Shown: positions 24,721 through 34,885, numbered from the stretch's first letter. The stretch: 64,000 nt of DNA from UBA2705 sp963977125 (GCA_963977125.1 CAXBNJ010000001.1:186001-250000), one strand, 5' to 3'. Made by a program: numbers and translations. The notes: generated by a model from the letters alone, not told the origin.

Positions 24721-24749
24721 ACGCTGCATCGACTATGCAGCGTTTTTTT
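24721..24749 (+). terminator. Intrinsic terminator of the small-protein cassette
   Basis: ACGCTGCAT (24721-24729) pairs perfectly with ATGCAGCGT (24735-24743), five-base loop, then a T run. Confidence 0.9.
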
Positions 24750-24786
24750 ATGGGCAGCGTTTTTAATGGACTGCACCTTATATGGC

Positions 24787-27696
24787 TTATTGCGCCGTAT
24801 CCGTTTTTAAAAACTCACTAATGCGTTTGGCAGCCTCAGCAATGCCTATGCGTTCGACCTCGACGCCCTCAGGGAAGGCGGAAGTCAGGCGTGTCGGCAG
24901 CGCATTATCGAGCATTACAAATACGCCTTTATCATCCTCATGGCGGATAAGGCGGCCATAAGCTTGTTTGATTTTCATGCGGGCGCTGCGTTCATCATAA
25001 GCACGCTGACCAAAAGCCTCGCGCCGCGCTTTATGTAGTAAATTGGGACGCGGCCATGGCACGCGATCATAAACCAAAAGCTGCAAGGCTTTACCGGGAA
25101 TATCCACGCCATCGCGCACTGCGTCAGTGCCTAAAAGGCAGCTATGTTCTTCGGCACGGAAAATATCAATTAACGTCCCCGATTCCATCGCATCAACATG
25201 CTGCCCATAAAGGGTTAATCCCGCATTTTCGAGCTTCGGGGCAATGCGTTTATGTACGGCGCGCAGGCGCTGAATAGCCGTAAATAAGCCAAGCGCGCCG
25301 CCGCCAGCGGCTTTGAACAACACTTCATAAGCGGCGGCAACTTGGTCTAAATCATTTTTATTAATGTCATTAATGACAATAACCCGCGTCGCGTCTTTGT
25401 AATTAAACGGTGATTCATAAGCGCTATGCGTGACAAACTTATCCATATGGCGCGCGCCGCTATGGGCGTAAGCATCATGCCAGCGCTGCTTATCAAGGTC
25501 AGATGCGGCTTCTACGGCATCATCGGATGGGGCGGTTGGATGGATCGCGCTTTGATCGGTGAGCGTGGCGGAGGTGATTAATATGCCCTGCGCATGGCTG
25601 CGTATAACATCAGAAAAGGGTTTAAGCGGATCGGTATAATGGCGGAAATAACCGCAATCATAATCTTGCCCATCAACGCGGCTGACTTCAAACCAATCAA
25701 CCGTGTCATGACCTTTATTCAAAGACTCATTCTTGGCGGTGTAATTATCATTCGATAGTTGTTCTTCTGTGCGGCGTAACGCATCGAGCATATCCACCCA
25801 GTTTTTCAGCATGACTTTAGCGCGGCGCTCAAGGCTAACGACCAAGGCTTCTATGCGTTGGCGCGTTTCTGTGCCAAGGCTGTCAGCGTCTTCCGTTAAG
25901 CGCGAATCTAATTCATCAATCACCGTTAATAAAGGCCGCTGCATGTTTAAGACGGTGGCTTTTAACACATCAATTGTATCGCCAAACCCTTCTGAGAGCG
26001 GGAAGGGGCTGCATTCAATGCTGTAAAACGTGCCTTTTTGATTGGGCGTGCGTGCATAAACCTGCCGCGCTAAAGCGCTGAGGAACAGCTCAAAAGGGCC
26101 TTGCGGCGTATCGCTACGCAAGCGCTGTAACCAGTTTTCAGAGGGCAATAAAGTCGCGGCGGCTAAGGCGCTCTCTAAGGCTTTTTCTGCCGTGGCATTA
26201 GGCAGTAAATCTTCACAGCGTTTTTTCAGGCCGCGCGCACGGCGTTTTTTACCGCCTTCGGGGCCGAGCATCCAACGGCGAAAATCTGAACATTCTTGCC
26301 CTGATATATTGGCACTAAAGGCACTATCGGCCGCGCTTAATAAATGATGGCCTTCATCAAAAATATAGCGGGGCGGCAAGGCGCCTGGATCAGCTGAATT
26401 CGCCATATTAATCATCACCAAAGCATGATTGGCAATAACGATAGAAGATTGTTTTGCGCCGCGAATATTTTTCTCAATAAAGCAGCGACGGTAATGGGCG
26501 CAGGCGGAATAAATACATTCCCCGCGACGATCCGACAGGCCGCGCGTATTGGCGTGGCCGAAAAGACCGCTCATCCAGCCATGATAACCGCCGCCGCTTA
26601 AATCCCCGTCATCCGTTTTCATCGCCCAGCGAAGCATCAAACCAAAGGCGGTGGCTTGCGGGACGTTAATTGATAGCGGCAAGGACTGCGTTGAATCTTC
26701 AAGATTAAGCAAGCATAAGTAATTCTCGCGCCCTTTACGAATAGCGGTGAGATTTTTACGCTGCGTCTCATCGGGATATAGCAGCTCTAAATCTTCACTA
26801 ATTTGTTTTTGTAAATTGCGTGTATAGGTCGAGACCCAAATCTGCGCTTTGTTTTTTTCGGCATAAACACTCGCAGGCGCTAAATAGCCCAGAGTTTTAC
26901 CTGTGCCTGTACCGGCTTCAGCCAAAACAATATTAGGCTGACCTTCTTCTTTTATCGGCGCGAAAGCGGCGCTGGCTTGAGTGGTATAGCTTTGCTGCGC
27001 AACGCGTGTGACGGTATTGGTATCTTTGCGGGCAAGCAGCGCATTGAGGCGCTCACGGCTTTCCTCACCCGTGACAGGGTAATTATCAGGTGGCGGCATG
27101 GGCGGCACATCTTCCCATTCAGGGAAATTATCCCAATCAACCACTTCGCGCATTTTTACTTCTTCGCGCGGATCATAAATAACGCCAAGCGCCGCGCATA
27201 CCGTATGTGTCCACGCCCAACCTTTACCGCGCAGCCCCATCGCGGCGGCAAGCTTACTCAGTTGAATGCGCTCAGGCAGGGTGAGGGCAGCTAAGCGCTC
27301 TAATAAAGCAGGCACGGCCTCAGCCATACTCATTAAATAATCATCAGGGCCGCTCGGCACATCAAGGCGTAGCGCCACGGCAAGTCCATGCGGCGTTGGG
27401 ACAAGTGGAATAATCGGTTCTACAAAAGCATAAAGCTCGAGCAAATCAAAACATTGCACATTTATGCGCGGTAAGCGCTTAAGCGTATAAGGCGCGTGAC
27501 AAACAAGAATGCTTTTACCGTGTAAAATTTGGCTGGCTTGGCTCAGTGGATAGGCTTTGATTTCGCCCTCAGCGCTTAAAATATGAACAGCACTATGCGT
27601 TGCCCATACCGCAGGGATATGCGGCAGGATTATATCAGGCGTGTAATCGCCCTGCGTTCCTGTATTTTCTGCATTTAATGCATCAAGATTAGCCAT
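24787..27696 (-). CDS. DinG/XPD-family ATP-dependent DNA helicase
   Basis: The 969-residue superfamily 2 helicase has Walker A AEAGTGTGKT at about 259-268, a DEGHH box (the DEAH motif), and between them a Cys-containing region (RGECIYSACAHYRRCF) that fits the 4Fe-4S cluster of DinG/XPD proteins. The C-terminal motif VI region is AYGRLIRHEDDKG. The first about 230 residues form an extra alphaproteobacterial-type N domain. Such enzymes unwind DNA 5' to 3', remove R-loops and help repair; E. coli DinG is SOS-induced. No LexA box was seen in the short upstream region here. Confidence 0.92.
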   Translation of the reverse strand: MANLDALNAENTGTQGDYTPDIILPHIPAVWATHSAVHILSAEGEIKAYPLSQASQILHGKSILVCHAPYTLKRLPRINVQCFDLLELYAFVEPIIPLVPTPHGLAVALRLDVPSGPDDYLMSMAEAVPALLERLAALTLPERIQLSKLAAAMGLRGKGWAWTHTVCAALGVIYDPREEVKMREVVDWDNFPEWEDVPPMPPPDNYPVTGEESRERLNALLARKDTNTVTRVAQQSYTTQASAAFAPIKEEGQPNIVLAEAGTGTGKTLGYLAPASVYAEKNKAQIWVSTYTRNLQKQISEDLELLYPDETQRKNLTAIRKGRENYLCLLNLEDSTQSLPLSINVPQATAFGLMLRWAMKTDDGDLSGGGYHGWMSGLFGHANTRGLSDRRGECIYSACAHYRRCFIEKNIRGAKQSSIVIANHALVMINMANSADPGALPPRYIFDEGHHLLSAADSAFSANISGQECSDFRRWMLGPEGGKKRRARGLKKRCEDLLPNATAEKALESALAAATLLPSENWLQRLRSDTPQGPFELFLSALARQVYARTPNQKGTFYSIECSPFPLSEGFGDTIDVLKATVLNMQRPLLTVIDELDSRLTEDADSLGTETRQRIEALVVSLERRAKVMLKNWVDMLDALRRTEEQLSNDNYTAKNESLNKGHDTVDWFEVSRVDGQDYDCGYFRHYTDPLKPFSDVIRSHAQGILITSATLTDQSAIHPTAPSDDAVEAASDLDKQRWHDAYAHSGARHMDKFVTHSAYESPFNYKDATRVIVINDINKNDLDQVAAAYEVLFKAAGGGALGLFTAIQRLRAVHKRIAPKLENAGLTLYGQHVDAMESGTLIDIFRAEEHSCLLGTDAVRDGVDIPGKALQLLVYDRVPWPRPNLLHKARREAFGQRAYDERSARMKIKQAYGRLIRHEDDKGVFVMLDNALPTRLTSAFPEGVEVERIGIAEAAKRISEFLKTDTAQ

Positions 27697-27777
27697 AGAT
27701 AATTTTTAGCAGCTTTACCCTTGCACGGGCAAGCATGCATGCGCAGTTAGCCACGTCTATTAAAGGCGAAGTGCAGA

Positions 27778-28920
27778 TTATTGGCTTGGCGGTACAAATA
27801 ACTCTGCGACATCATCAGGCATAGATTCGACATAAATCGAGGTGCTTGGGAAGGCAAAGGATGTTTTGGCTGTGTCTTCGATTATGCCTTTGATGAAGAA
27901 TGCAAAGGCTTCTTTCACTTTCAGCCATTCACCCCAATCGGTGCTTTTGGTGAAGGTATAGATCATAATATCAATTGAGCTGGCGTTAAACGCATCAATG
28001 CGCACGAATTGTGCGACTTTTGGTGGCTGTTCAAAGTCAGGATTGGTTTGGATATACTCCATGATGCTATCGCGGATGATTTTAAGCTGATCAACGGACG
28101 TGTCATATGTAACGCCAATCTTCCAATAAATACGACGGTTGGTCATGCGGGAGAAATTGATGATGGCCGCGTCGGAAAGGGTCGAGTTTGGTACTTGTAC
28201 TGGCGCCTTATCAAAACGGCGGACTTGAGTTGAGCGGAAGCCAATGGCATCAACAGTGCCTTCAACAATACCATCAACTTTAATCCAATCCCCAGGGTGA
28301 AACTTTTGTTCGGCTAAAATCGTAATGCCGCCCAGTAAGTTTTTAAACAAATCCTGCGCGCCAAAGGCTACAGCAGCACCCAATATACCGAGGCCAGCGA
28401 GTAATGGGCCAACTTTGATGCCCCAAATTTCTAAAATCACAGCAGCGCCGATAAAGATAATCATCACACCGAGGAATTTAAACAGCCATTGCATCATCGT
28501 AGCGGTTAATATTTTTTCTAAACGCTTAAAGGCGTGTGAAAGCGGTGAGATTATACGATGTAGCCCCCAAAAAATAGTAAAGGCAATCAGCGAGCGTGTA
28601 ATGCGTGAAACGGCTTCAGGAAATTTTTCATCAATGCCGGCATAATGCACAGCAAAAATGAGACCCAAAATTATCGGGATTAAGCGTATCGGCGGAATAA
28701 GCGCATCGACGATTTTATCGTCATAAAGATTTTTTGTTTTACTGCTCAATTTATGAAGATGTGCCAAGACATAGCGGCTAAATAAGCCACGAATAAGTAG
28801 GAACGCAAAGAAAATGCCCAAAGCGACTATAATACGGCCAATATCAACACCAAGCAGTCCATCATGCCAAACTGTTTTTATTTGATCCCATATGCCTAAA
28901 ATTGTTCCGTCCATAACCAT
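27778..28920 (-). CDS. Mechanosensitive ion channel, MscS family
   Basis: The 380-residue inner-membrane protein has several N-terminal helices (about 25-45, 70-92, 100-118), a pore-lining helix rich in Gly and Ala (VGPLLAGLGILGAAVAFGAQ, about 167-186) and the conserved QDLFKNLLGGITIL element after it. The beta domain follows (PGDWIKVDGIVEGTVDAIGFRST), then the alpha/beta cytoplasmic domain. Channels of this family open under membrane tension and release solutes during osmotic downshock. Starts at 28920 and 28914 are both possible. The gene is single and downstream of nothing obvious. Confidence 0.93.
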   Translation of the reverse strand: MVMDGTILGIWDQIKTVWHDGLLGVDIGRIIVALGIFFAFLLIRGLFSRYVLAHLHKLSSKTKNLYDDKIVDALIPPIRLIPIILGLIFAVHYAGIDEKFPEAVSRITRSLIAFTIFWGLHRIISPLSHAFKRLEKILTATMMQWLFKFLGVMIIFIGAAVILEIWGIKVGPLLAGLGILGAAVAFGAQDLFKNLLGGITILAEQKFHPGDWIKVDGIVEGTVDAIGFRSTQVRRFDKAPVQVPNSTLSDAAIINFSRMTNRRIYWKIGVTYDTSVDQLKIIRDSIMEYIQTNPDFEQPPKVAQFVRIDAFNASSIDIMIYTFTKSTDWGEWLKVKEAFAFFIKGIIEDTAKTSFAFPSTSIYVESMPDDVAELFVPPSQ

Positions 28921-29053
28921 GCTCGCTTTAGTGTAAATTTATATATGCCGTTTCACTAAGGCACGATATAATCCTGCGTGCAGTCTTGCAAGCCTTGATC
29001 ATCGAAAATATTGACTAAGACGTGCAGAAAATAGGACAATTTTATATTAGAGC

Positions 29054-30541
29054 TTAACTCTCTGTACGGTAATTGGGCGCTTCTGCCGTAATAGTAACGT
29101 CATGGACGTGGCTCTCGCGGTAGCCAGCGCTAGTCATGCGGACAAATTGAGCTTTGTTTTGCATTTCTTCTATAGTGCTTGCACCGACATAGCCCATAGA
29201 AGAGCGAAGCCCGCCCACGAGTTGATGGGCGACGGTGGATAATGGGCCTTTATACGGCACGCGGCCTTCAATGCCTTCTGGTACTAATTTTTGTGCATCA
29301 CTAACGGCGCCTTGGAAATAACGATCTGCTGAGCCGCGCATCATAGCGCCGACAGAGCCCATACCGCGATACGTCTTATATGAGCGACCTTGATAGAGTA
29401 TAACCTCTCCAGGCGCTTCGTCTGTGCCCGCAAACATCGATCCAATCATCGCGCAGCTTGCGCCTGCGGCAATGGCTTTGGCCAGATCACCAGAATATTT
29501 AATGCCGCCATCAGCAATAACGGGAATGCCCATTTTGTTGCAATATTCACTGACATTCATAATTGCTGTTAATTGTGGTACGCCAACGCCAGCCACTATC
29601 CGTGTTGTACAAATAGAGCCCGGACCAATACCGACTTTCACGGCGTCAGCGCCGACGTCAATCAAGGCTTTGGCTGCATCAGGCGTTGCGATGTTACCCG
29701 CAACGATTTGCAAATCTTTATAGCCGAGTTTTTTTGTGCGCTCGACAGTTTCAATAACATTACGTGCATGACCATGTGCGGTATCGATGCAGATAACATC
29801 AAGGCCCGCATCGGCCATAAGTTCTATGCGCTCAATAGCCGTATTCCCTGTGCCCACAGCAGCGCCAACAAGAAGGCGGCCGCGTTTGTCTTTGCTCGCA
29901 TGGGGGAATAAATGTGATTTTTCGATATCTTTAACCGTCATTAAGCCAATGCAGCGCATGTCATTATCAACAATGATTAATTTCTCAATGCGGTATTTTT
30001 GAAGCAATATTTTGGCTTCAGCGCGGGTGGTCTTTGATGTGACGGTAATGAGATTTTCGCGCGTCATTAATTCACTAATTGGGGTATCTAAATTTTCAAC
30101 GAAGCGTATGTCACGATTGGTCAAGATGCCCACTAATGTGCCGTCTTCTTCCGTGACAGGAAAACCTGAAATATTATGCAGGGTTTTGAGCTCTAAAGCG
30201 TCTCGTACCGTAGCGTTGGGGGCTATTGTGATCGGGTTCATCACCATGCCTGATTCAAAACGTTTAACGCGTTTAACGCTAATCGCCTGTTCTTCAGGGC
30301 TCATATTACGGTGAATAATGCCCAGTCCGCCATTTTGCGCCATGGCAATCGCCATGTTTGCGCCCGTCACAGTATCCATAGCTGCAGAGAGCACGGGGAT
30401 ATGTAAGGTGATGTTTTTAGTCAGCTGTGTTTTGATGTTTACGTCAGCAGGGTGAACTTCAGAAGGGCCAGGAACAAGCAAGACATCATCAAATGTTAAA
30501 GCTTCGGATATTTTATCAGGGGAGGATATCATTTTCGACAT
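29054..30541 (-). CDS. guaB: IMP dehydrogenase
   Basis: This enzyme oxidises IMP to XMP with NAD+, the committed step to GMP. The 495 residues have the usual order: N-terminal barrel part with TFDDVLLVPG (about 16-25), two CBS domains (about 100-205) and the rest of the barrel, with catalytic Cys311 in GPGSICTTR and the flap region YRGMGSVGAM. Full length and intact. The start is preceded by AAGG. No guaA lies next to it in the window. Identification is firm from motifs. Confidence 0.97.
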   Translation of the reverse strand: MSKMISSPDKISEALTFDDVLLVPGPSEVHPADVNIKTQLTKNITLHIPVLSAAMDTVTGANMAIAMAQNGGLGIIHRNMSPEEQAISVKRVKRFESGMVMNPITIAPNATVRDALELKTLHNISGFPVTEEDGTLVGILTNRDIRFVENLDTPISELMTRENLITVTSKTTRAEAKILLQKYRIEKLIIVDNDMRCIGLMTVKDIEKSHLFPHASKDKRGRLLVGAAVGTGNTAIERIELMADAGLDVICIDTAHGHARNVIETVERTKKLGYKDLQIVAGNIATPDAAKALIDVGADAVKVGIGPGSICTTRIVAGVGVPQLTAIMNVSEYCNKMGIPVIADGGIKYSGDLAKAIAAGASCAMIGSMFAGTDEAPGEVILYQGRSYKTYRGMGSVGAMMRGSADRYFQGAVSDAQKLVPEGIEGRVPYKGPLSTVAHQLVGGLRSSMGYVGASTIEEMQNKAQFVRMTSAGYRESHVHDVTITAEAPNYRTES

Positions 30542-30676
30542 GGCAAAATCCTTAAGTTCGTTGTGATTTTGCCTATATTTTAATAAGTTAATAAGTATAG
30601 ACTGTAAAGCGCAATTTTGTTATTCCATCAAAAATATGTTAGAATAAGTTTATTATATAGGCAGGGAGGGCAGATC

Positions 30677-30940
30677 ATGAATATTACAAAAATATTAGCG
30701 AGCATACCGATTTTCAAAGTATTTACGGGCGCGAAAGCACCGGCTGAATCCTCTGGTGTGAACATGCCTAAAAGCAGCGCGAGTCCGATTAAAGATAAGC
30801 TTGATATATCATCAGCGGCGCTTGGCGTTGAGGTCTTATCTGATGCAGAGGCGCAAGGCGCGGCAGAAAATCTGGGACGTTATTTTGCTGAAAATGATGA
30901 CGCACTAGGCGGCGATGCAAATAAAATCGCCCAACTTTAA
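30677..30940 (+). CDS. Hypothetical small protein, 87 aa
   Basis: The ATG at 30677 has GGGAGGG just upstream. The protein is polar, with DKLDISSAALGVEVLSDAEA in the middle and an acidic end. The D-x-(L/V)-x-(I/L)-S-x-x-A element is found in several flagellar and rod-associated small proteins, for example in FlgM-like sequences, but the match is too short to name. It is divergent from guaB (136 bases apart) and converges on the HAD gene. Unknown function. Confidence 0.6.
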   Translation: MNITKILASIPIFKVFTGAKAPAESSGVNMPKSSASPIKDKLDISSAALGVEVLSDAEAQGAAENLGRYFAENDDALGGDANKIAQL

Positions 30941-30976
30941 AGACCCATTTAAAAACTAAATTTAATTTCCTAATCT

Positions 30977-31831
30977 TTATTCGCTTTTCGGCGTTTTCTT
31001 TTCTGTTTTATTCTCTGTTGTATTTTTTGGCTTTTTATCAGGAGACTCGACAGGAATTAAGCCTGTGTGCATGGCTTCCAGCAATAAGGTATATTCTTTA
31101 AATGATCCAATAAGGTGATGCTGTGGCAGGCCTTGTTTAATAGCTTCAAAAAAAGCAGAGCTAAATAAGTCAAAAGCAAACGGCACAACTTTTTTAACTT
31201 TATCTTCGCGGCTTGATAAATAGTAATGCGCAGCCATCGCGGCTTTGACATCTTTATTACGGTCGCCTAAATACCAAATAACATCATCACTTTTAAGGGG
31301 GCGGCCAATAGCATCTAAGGCCCGCAAGAGCGGGTCAGGATAGGGCTTAGCAAAAGCATAATCTTCCCTAAATATAGCGACGTTAAAAAAAGGCTCTAAT
31401 TGAAAGCTTTTAAGAATGTCGCGCCCATAACCGCGGCCAAGCCCATTACTGACAAGTCCCATGGGGATATTGTGTTCTTGTGCTTTTTCTAAGAATTTAC
31501 GCGCCCCACTTGATATGCGAACAATTTGATTAACGTCCTTACGGCGCATTTTATGCAGCGTTCTATGCACCAACATGGTTTTACGTTTGGCACTTAATTG
31601 GCCGCTATCATCACCCGGTAAAAAGAATTTAGGAATGTTTTTATTGCGACGCAGACGCAGGCGGAAAATGCGAAATAAACGCCCTGTGCGAATAATAAAG
31701 TCATCAATACGCTCAAGCATATTTAATATGAACTTATTACGGTGCCGTACCAAAGTGCCATCCATATCTAACAATATTATGGTTGGTTTTTCAATGTCCA
31801 TATTAATGTCATGTATGGCGTTTATTTTCAC
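30977..31831 (-). CDS. HAD-superfamily hydrolase (phosphatase-like), coupled to dxs
   Basis: The GTG at 31831 overlaps the dxs stop as GTGA with AAAGG ten bases upstream, so translational coupling is likely; a later ATG at 31801 lacks an RBS. The 284-residue protein has HAD motif I DMDGTLV, motif II VSNG, a Lys in the AFAKPYPDP stretch (motif III), and WYLGDRNKDVKAA (motif IV). The tail is Lys/Thr-rich. The family hydrolyses small phosphorylated metabolites. A role in isoprenoid phosphate turnover is suggested only by position. Confidence 0.88.
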   Translation of the reverse strand: MKINAIHDINMDIEKPTIILLDMDGTLVRHRNKFILNMLERIDDFIIRTGRLFRIFRLRLRRNKNIPKFFLPGDDSGQLSAKRKTMLVHRTLHKMRRKDVNQIVRISSGARKFLEKAQEHNIPMGLVSNGLGRGYGRDILKSFQLEPFFNVAIFREDYAFAKPYPDPLLRALDAIGRPLKSDDVIWYLGDRNKDVKAAMAAHYYLSSREDKVKKVVPFAFDLFSSAFFEAIKQGLPQHHLIGSFKEYTLLLEAMHTGLIPVESPDKKPKNTTENKTEKKTPKSE

Positions 31832-33750
31832 GATTCTAGTGCCTTTACCGCAGCTAAAATAGCCTCGCAATCAAGGCCCGCTTCGGCATATTGATTGGGT
31901 TGTGAATCTTGATCTTGGTAGTGATCAGGCAATGTTAAGCTGCGCATTTTTAGTGGCTTATCATCAAGCAAGCCAGCATTACAGGCATATTCCATGACGG
32001 ATGCGCCAAAGCCATTACGTGAACCTTCTTCGATTGTGATAATCGCATCATGAGTCTTTATGATCTCAGCCAGTAATTCAGTATCTAATGGTTTAGCAAA
32101 GCGCATATCGACAAGGGTTAAATCCTCGCGCTCGGCGGCTTTGGTGGCTTCTTGCATGCGGCAGCCTAAATTAAGTATGGCAATGTTTTTACCTTGGCGG
32201 CAAATGCGGCCTTTGCCGATTTCTAATATCTCAAAGTCATCTGGCATATCAAGGCCAAGGCCTTCGCCGCGTGGATAACGCAGCGCAATCGGACCGTCAT
32301 TATAGGCGGCTGCGGTCGCGGTCATATGGGCAAGCTCGACTTCGTCAGATGGTGCCATCACAACCATATTGGGTAGGCAGCTTAAATAAGCAAGGTCAAA
32401 CGCCCCCGCATGGGTGCAGCCATCAGCGCCGACGAGCCCTGCGCGATCAAGAATAAAGCGTACGGGTAAGTTTTGAATGCTGACATCATGGACTAACTGA
32501 TCGTATCCGCGCTGTAAGAAGGTCGAGTAAATCGCGCAAAATGGCTTCATGCCTTCAGCGGCAAGGCCAGCGGCAAAGGTCACGGCGTGTTGTTCGGCAA
32601 TGCCGACATCAAACATGCGGGTCGGATGGGCTTTTTCAAACGCTTTCATGCCTGTGCCATCGGGCATCGCTGCGGTGATACCAATAATATTATCGTCTTT
32701 ATTCGCCAAGGCGATTAGCGTATCAGCAAAGACATTTGTGTAACTGGGCAACGCTGAGTTACCCTTTTTTTGTGCGCCTGTGGCTACATCAAATTTAGCC
32801 ACGCCATGCATCTTATCTGAAGAGTTTTCAGCCGGCGCATAACCGCGGCCTTTTTCTGTGATGGCGTGAATAAGAAACGGGCCTTCTTGGTCCGTATCAC
32901 GCAGATTTTTAAGCACAGGTATGAGCGCATCTAAATCATGGCCGTTAATTGGGCCTATATAATAAAAGCCCATTTCTTCAAAAAATGTACCGTGACCAAG
33001 CGCTGCGCGGGCGTTTTCTTCGACTGATTTAGCGACATTACGCAGGGGCTTTGGCAAATGCTCTGTGATGCTTTTGCCTTTTTCGCGCGCACCTAAATAA
33101 GGGCGAGAGGAAACAAGGCGCGATAAATATTTGCTCATTGCGCCAACAGGTGGGGCAATCGACATATCATTATCGTTTAAAATAACAATCATCTTTTTCT
33201 TGAGGGCTCCAGCATTGTTCATCGCTTCATAAGCCATGCCCGCTGAGATAGACCCGTCACCAATCACGCAAATAACATTGCGATCCGTGCCTTGTAGATC
33301 AGCCGCTGTCGCCATACCCAAACCGGCTGAAATTGACGTAGAACTATGCGCTGCGCCAAAGGGATCATATTCACTTTCGCTACGTTTGGTGAAACCTGAA
33401 ATACCGCCGCCTTGGCGAATACCGCTCATGGATTCGCGGCGGCCAGTTAATATTTTATGTGGGTAGCATTGATGACCGACGTCCCAAATTAGGCGATCAT
33501 GCGGCGTATCAAAGACGCTATGGATTGCGACGGTTAATTCAACCACGCCAAGGCCAGCGCCAAGATGGCCACCTGTTTGTGATACAGCATCAATGGTTTC
33601 TATGCGCAATTCATCGGCAATTTGTTTTAATTGTTGGGTGGAGTAGTTACGCAGATCAGAAGGGATATGGACGGCATCAAGCAGGGGCGTTTTGCTGTTT
33701 TCTACGGCGAGCTTTATTGGCAAGTCTTTAATATGTGGTGCGGTGCTCAT
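31828..33750 (-). CDS. dxs: 1-deoxy-D-xylulose-5-phosphate synthase
   Basis: DXS condenses pyruvate and glyceraldehyde 3-phosphate with thiamine diphosphate as cofactor, the first step of the MEP route to isoprenoids. The 640 residues show the N-terminal TPP-binding GDGSISAGMAYEAMNNAG, the Glu-containing pyrimidine domain with AEQHAVTFAAGLA, and the C-terminal transketolase domain. Length is normal. It lies third in the xseB-ispA-dxs-HAD order on the minus strand, a common alphaproteobacterial arrangement of the isoprenoid genes. Gap to ispA is about 220 bases, so an internal promoter is possible. Confidence 0.97.
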   Translation of the reverse strand: MSTAPHIKDLPIKLAVENSKTPLLDAVHIPSDLRNYSTQQLKQIADELRIETIDAVSQTGGHLGAGLGVVELTVAIHSVFDTPHDRLIWDVGHQCYPHKILTGRRESMSGIRQGGGISGFTKRSESEYDPFGAAHSSTSISAGLGMATAADLQGTDRNVICVIGDGSISAGMAYEAMNNAGALKKKMIVILNDNDMSIAPPVGAMSKYLSRLVSSRPYLGAREKGKSITEHLPKPLRNVAKSVEENARAALGHGTFFEEMGFYYIGPINGHDLDALIPVLKNLRDTDQEGPFLIHAITEKGRGYAPAENSSDKMHGVAKFDVATGAQKKGNSALPSYTNVFADTLIALANKDDNIIGITAAMPDGTGMKAFEKAHPTRMFDVGIAEQHAVTFAAGLAAEGMKPFCAIYSTFLQRGYDQLVHDVSIQNLPVRFILDRAGLVGADGCTHAGAFDLAYLSCLPNMVVMAPSDEVELAHMTATAAAYNDGPIALRYPRGEGLGLDMPDDFEILEIGKGRICRQGKNIAILNLGCRMQEATKAAEREDLTLVDMRFAKPLDTELLAEIIKTHDAIITIEEGSRNGFGASVMEYACNAGLLDDKPLKMRSLTLPDHYQDQDSQPNQYAEAGLDCEAILAAVKALES

Positions 33751-33973
33751 AACCCTGTTCCCTTATGGCCTAACGGCCTTTAGTCAACTCTGTTTTTTAA
33801 GATGGCTGATTAAAGACTTTTTCAGCTCTCAAATCAACCTAATTATAGATTATCGCTATTCTTAGTGGGGCTTATAATTGTTGCTGCGCTGCGCCATTTG
33901 GCTGTTTTGTCAAAATACACATAAGCAAATAGCCCATAAATGGGCTATTTGTTGTAGATATCAAAATTAGAAA

Positions 33974-34885
33974 TTAAGTGCGGCGACCAAGCACGTAATC
34001 AGCAAGGTCGCGCAGCATGTCAGCGCGTGCGCCAAAGACTTTCAAGTGACCAACCGCTTGACCAATCAGCATTTCAGCGCGCTCTTTTGCGTTATCAATG
34101 CCCATTTCAGAAACGAATGTGGATTTACCCGCATTGTCATCTTGATTAGCCGGTTTGCCTGTTTCAGCAGGGTCTGCTTCAACATCCAAAATATCATCAG
34201 TAACTTGGAAAGCGAGGCCTAGATCATGCGAGAAGTTACGCAAAGCTTTGCGTTGTGGTTCACCGGCTTTACCGAGTATTGCGCCTGCTTCACAGGCAAA
34301 AGCCATAAGCTGCCCTGTTTTCATGCGCTGAAGGCGGCTAATTGTACCAAGGTCAAAGTCTTTTTCTTCGCCGATTAAATCGAGCATTTGACCACCAAGC
34401 ATGCCGTGACCGCCAGAGGCTTTAGCGAGAGCGGTAACCAATTGGCAGCGTACATGAGGATCTTCATGGGTATCAGGGTCAGATAATATTTCAAAAGCTA
34501 AGGTCAGCAAGGCATCACCCGCAAGAATAGCAGTCGCTTCATCATATTCAATATGAACAGACGGCTTGCCGCGGCGTAAAGGTGAGTTATCCATCGCAGG
34601 TAAATCGTCATGCATTAGTGAATAACAGTGAACCATTTCAAGGGCAGCGGCTACGCGGCGGGCGCGATAGGCATCAACATTGAATAATTTAGCTGATTCT
34701 GCGACCATGAAGGGGCGTAAACGTTTACCGCCATCAAGAACGCCATAACGCATCGCGTCATATAGGGAAGATTCAGGTAAGTCCGTATCGGGCAAAAGGC
34801 GGCCTAATGTCCGCTCCAAAGCTTCGGCAACTTCATCCATCGCGGTTTGTAGGCGGGGGGATGCAGCTCTTGGGGATGGCGCCAT
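33974..34885 (-). CDS. ispA: Polyprenyl (farnesyl-type) diphosphate synthase
   Basis: The 303-residue enzyme joins IPP units to DMAPP or GPP to make farnesyl-chain diphosphates. Its two aspartate-rich motifs are plain: DDLPAMD with following LRRGKP (first; about 92-105) and DDILD (second; about 228-232). It lies between xseB and dxs, the usual company of ispA in proteobacteria. Chain length cannot be fixed from sequence, so geranylgeranyl synthase is an alternative. It has a normal length and is unbroken. Confidence 0.92.
   Translation of the reverse strand: MAPSPRAASPRLQTAMDEVAEALERTLGRLLPDTDLPESSLYDAMRYGVLDGGKRLRPFMVAESAKLFNVDAYRARRVAAALEMVHCYSLMHDDLPAMDNSPLRRGKPSVHIEYDEATAILAGDALLTLAFEILSDPDTHEDPHVRCQLVTALAKASGGHGMLGGQMLDLIGEEKDFDLGTISRLQRMKTGQLMAFACEAGAILGKAGEPQRKALRNFSHDLGLAFQVTDDILDVEADPAETGKPANQDDNAGKSTFVSEMGIDNAKERAEMLIGQAVGHLKVFGARADMLRDLADYVLGRRT

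Noticed and set aside
24787..27696. LexA box for the DinG-type helicase
   Set aside because: The bases upstream of 27696 contain no GAAC-N7-GAAC or GTTC-N7-GTTC.
28325..28645. Long antisense frame across the MscS gene
   Set aside because: It mirrors the codon pattern of the real gene on the other strand.
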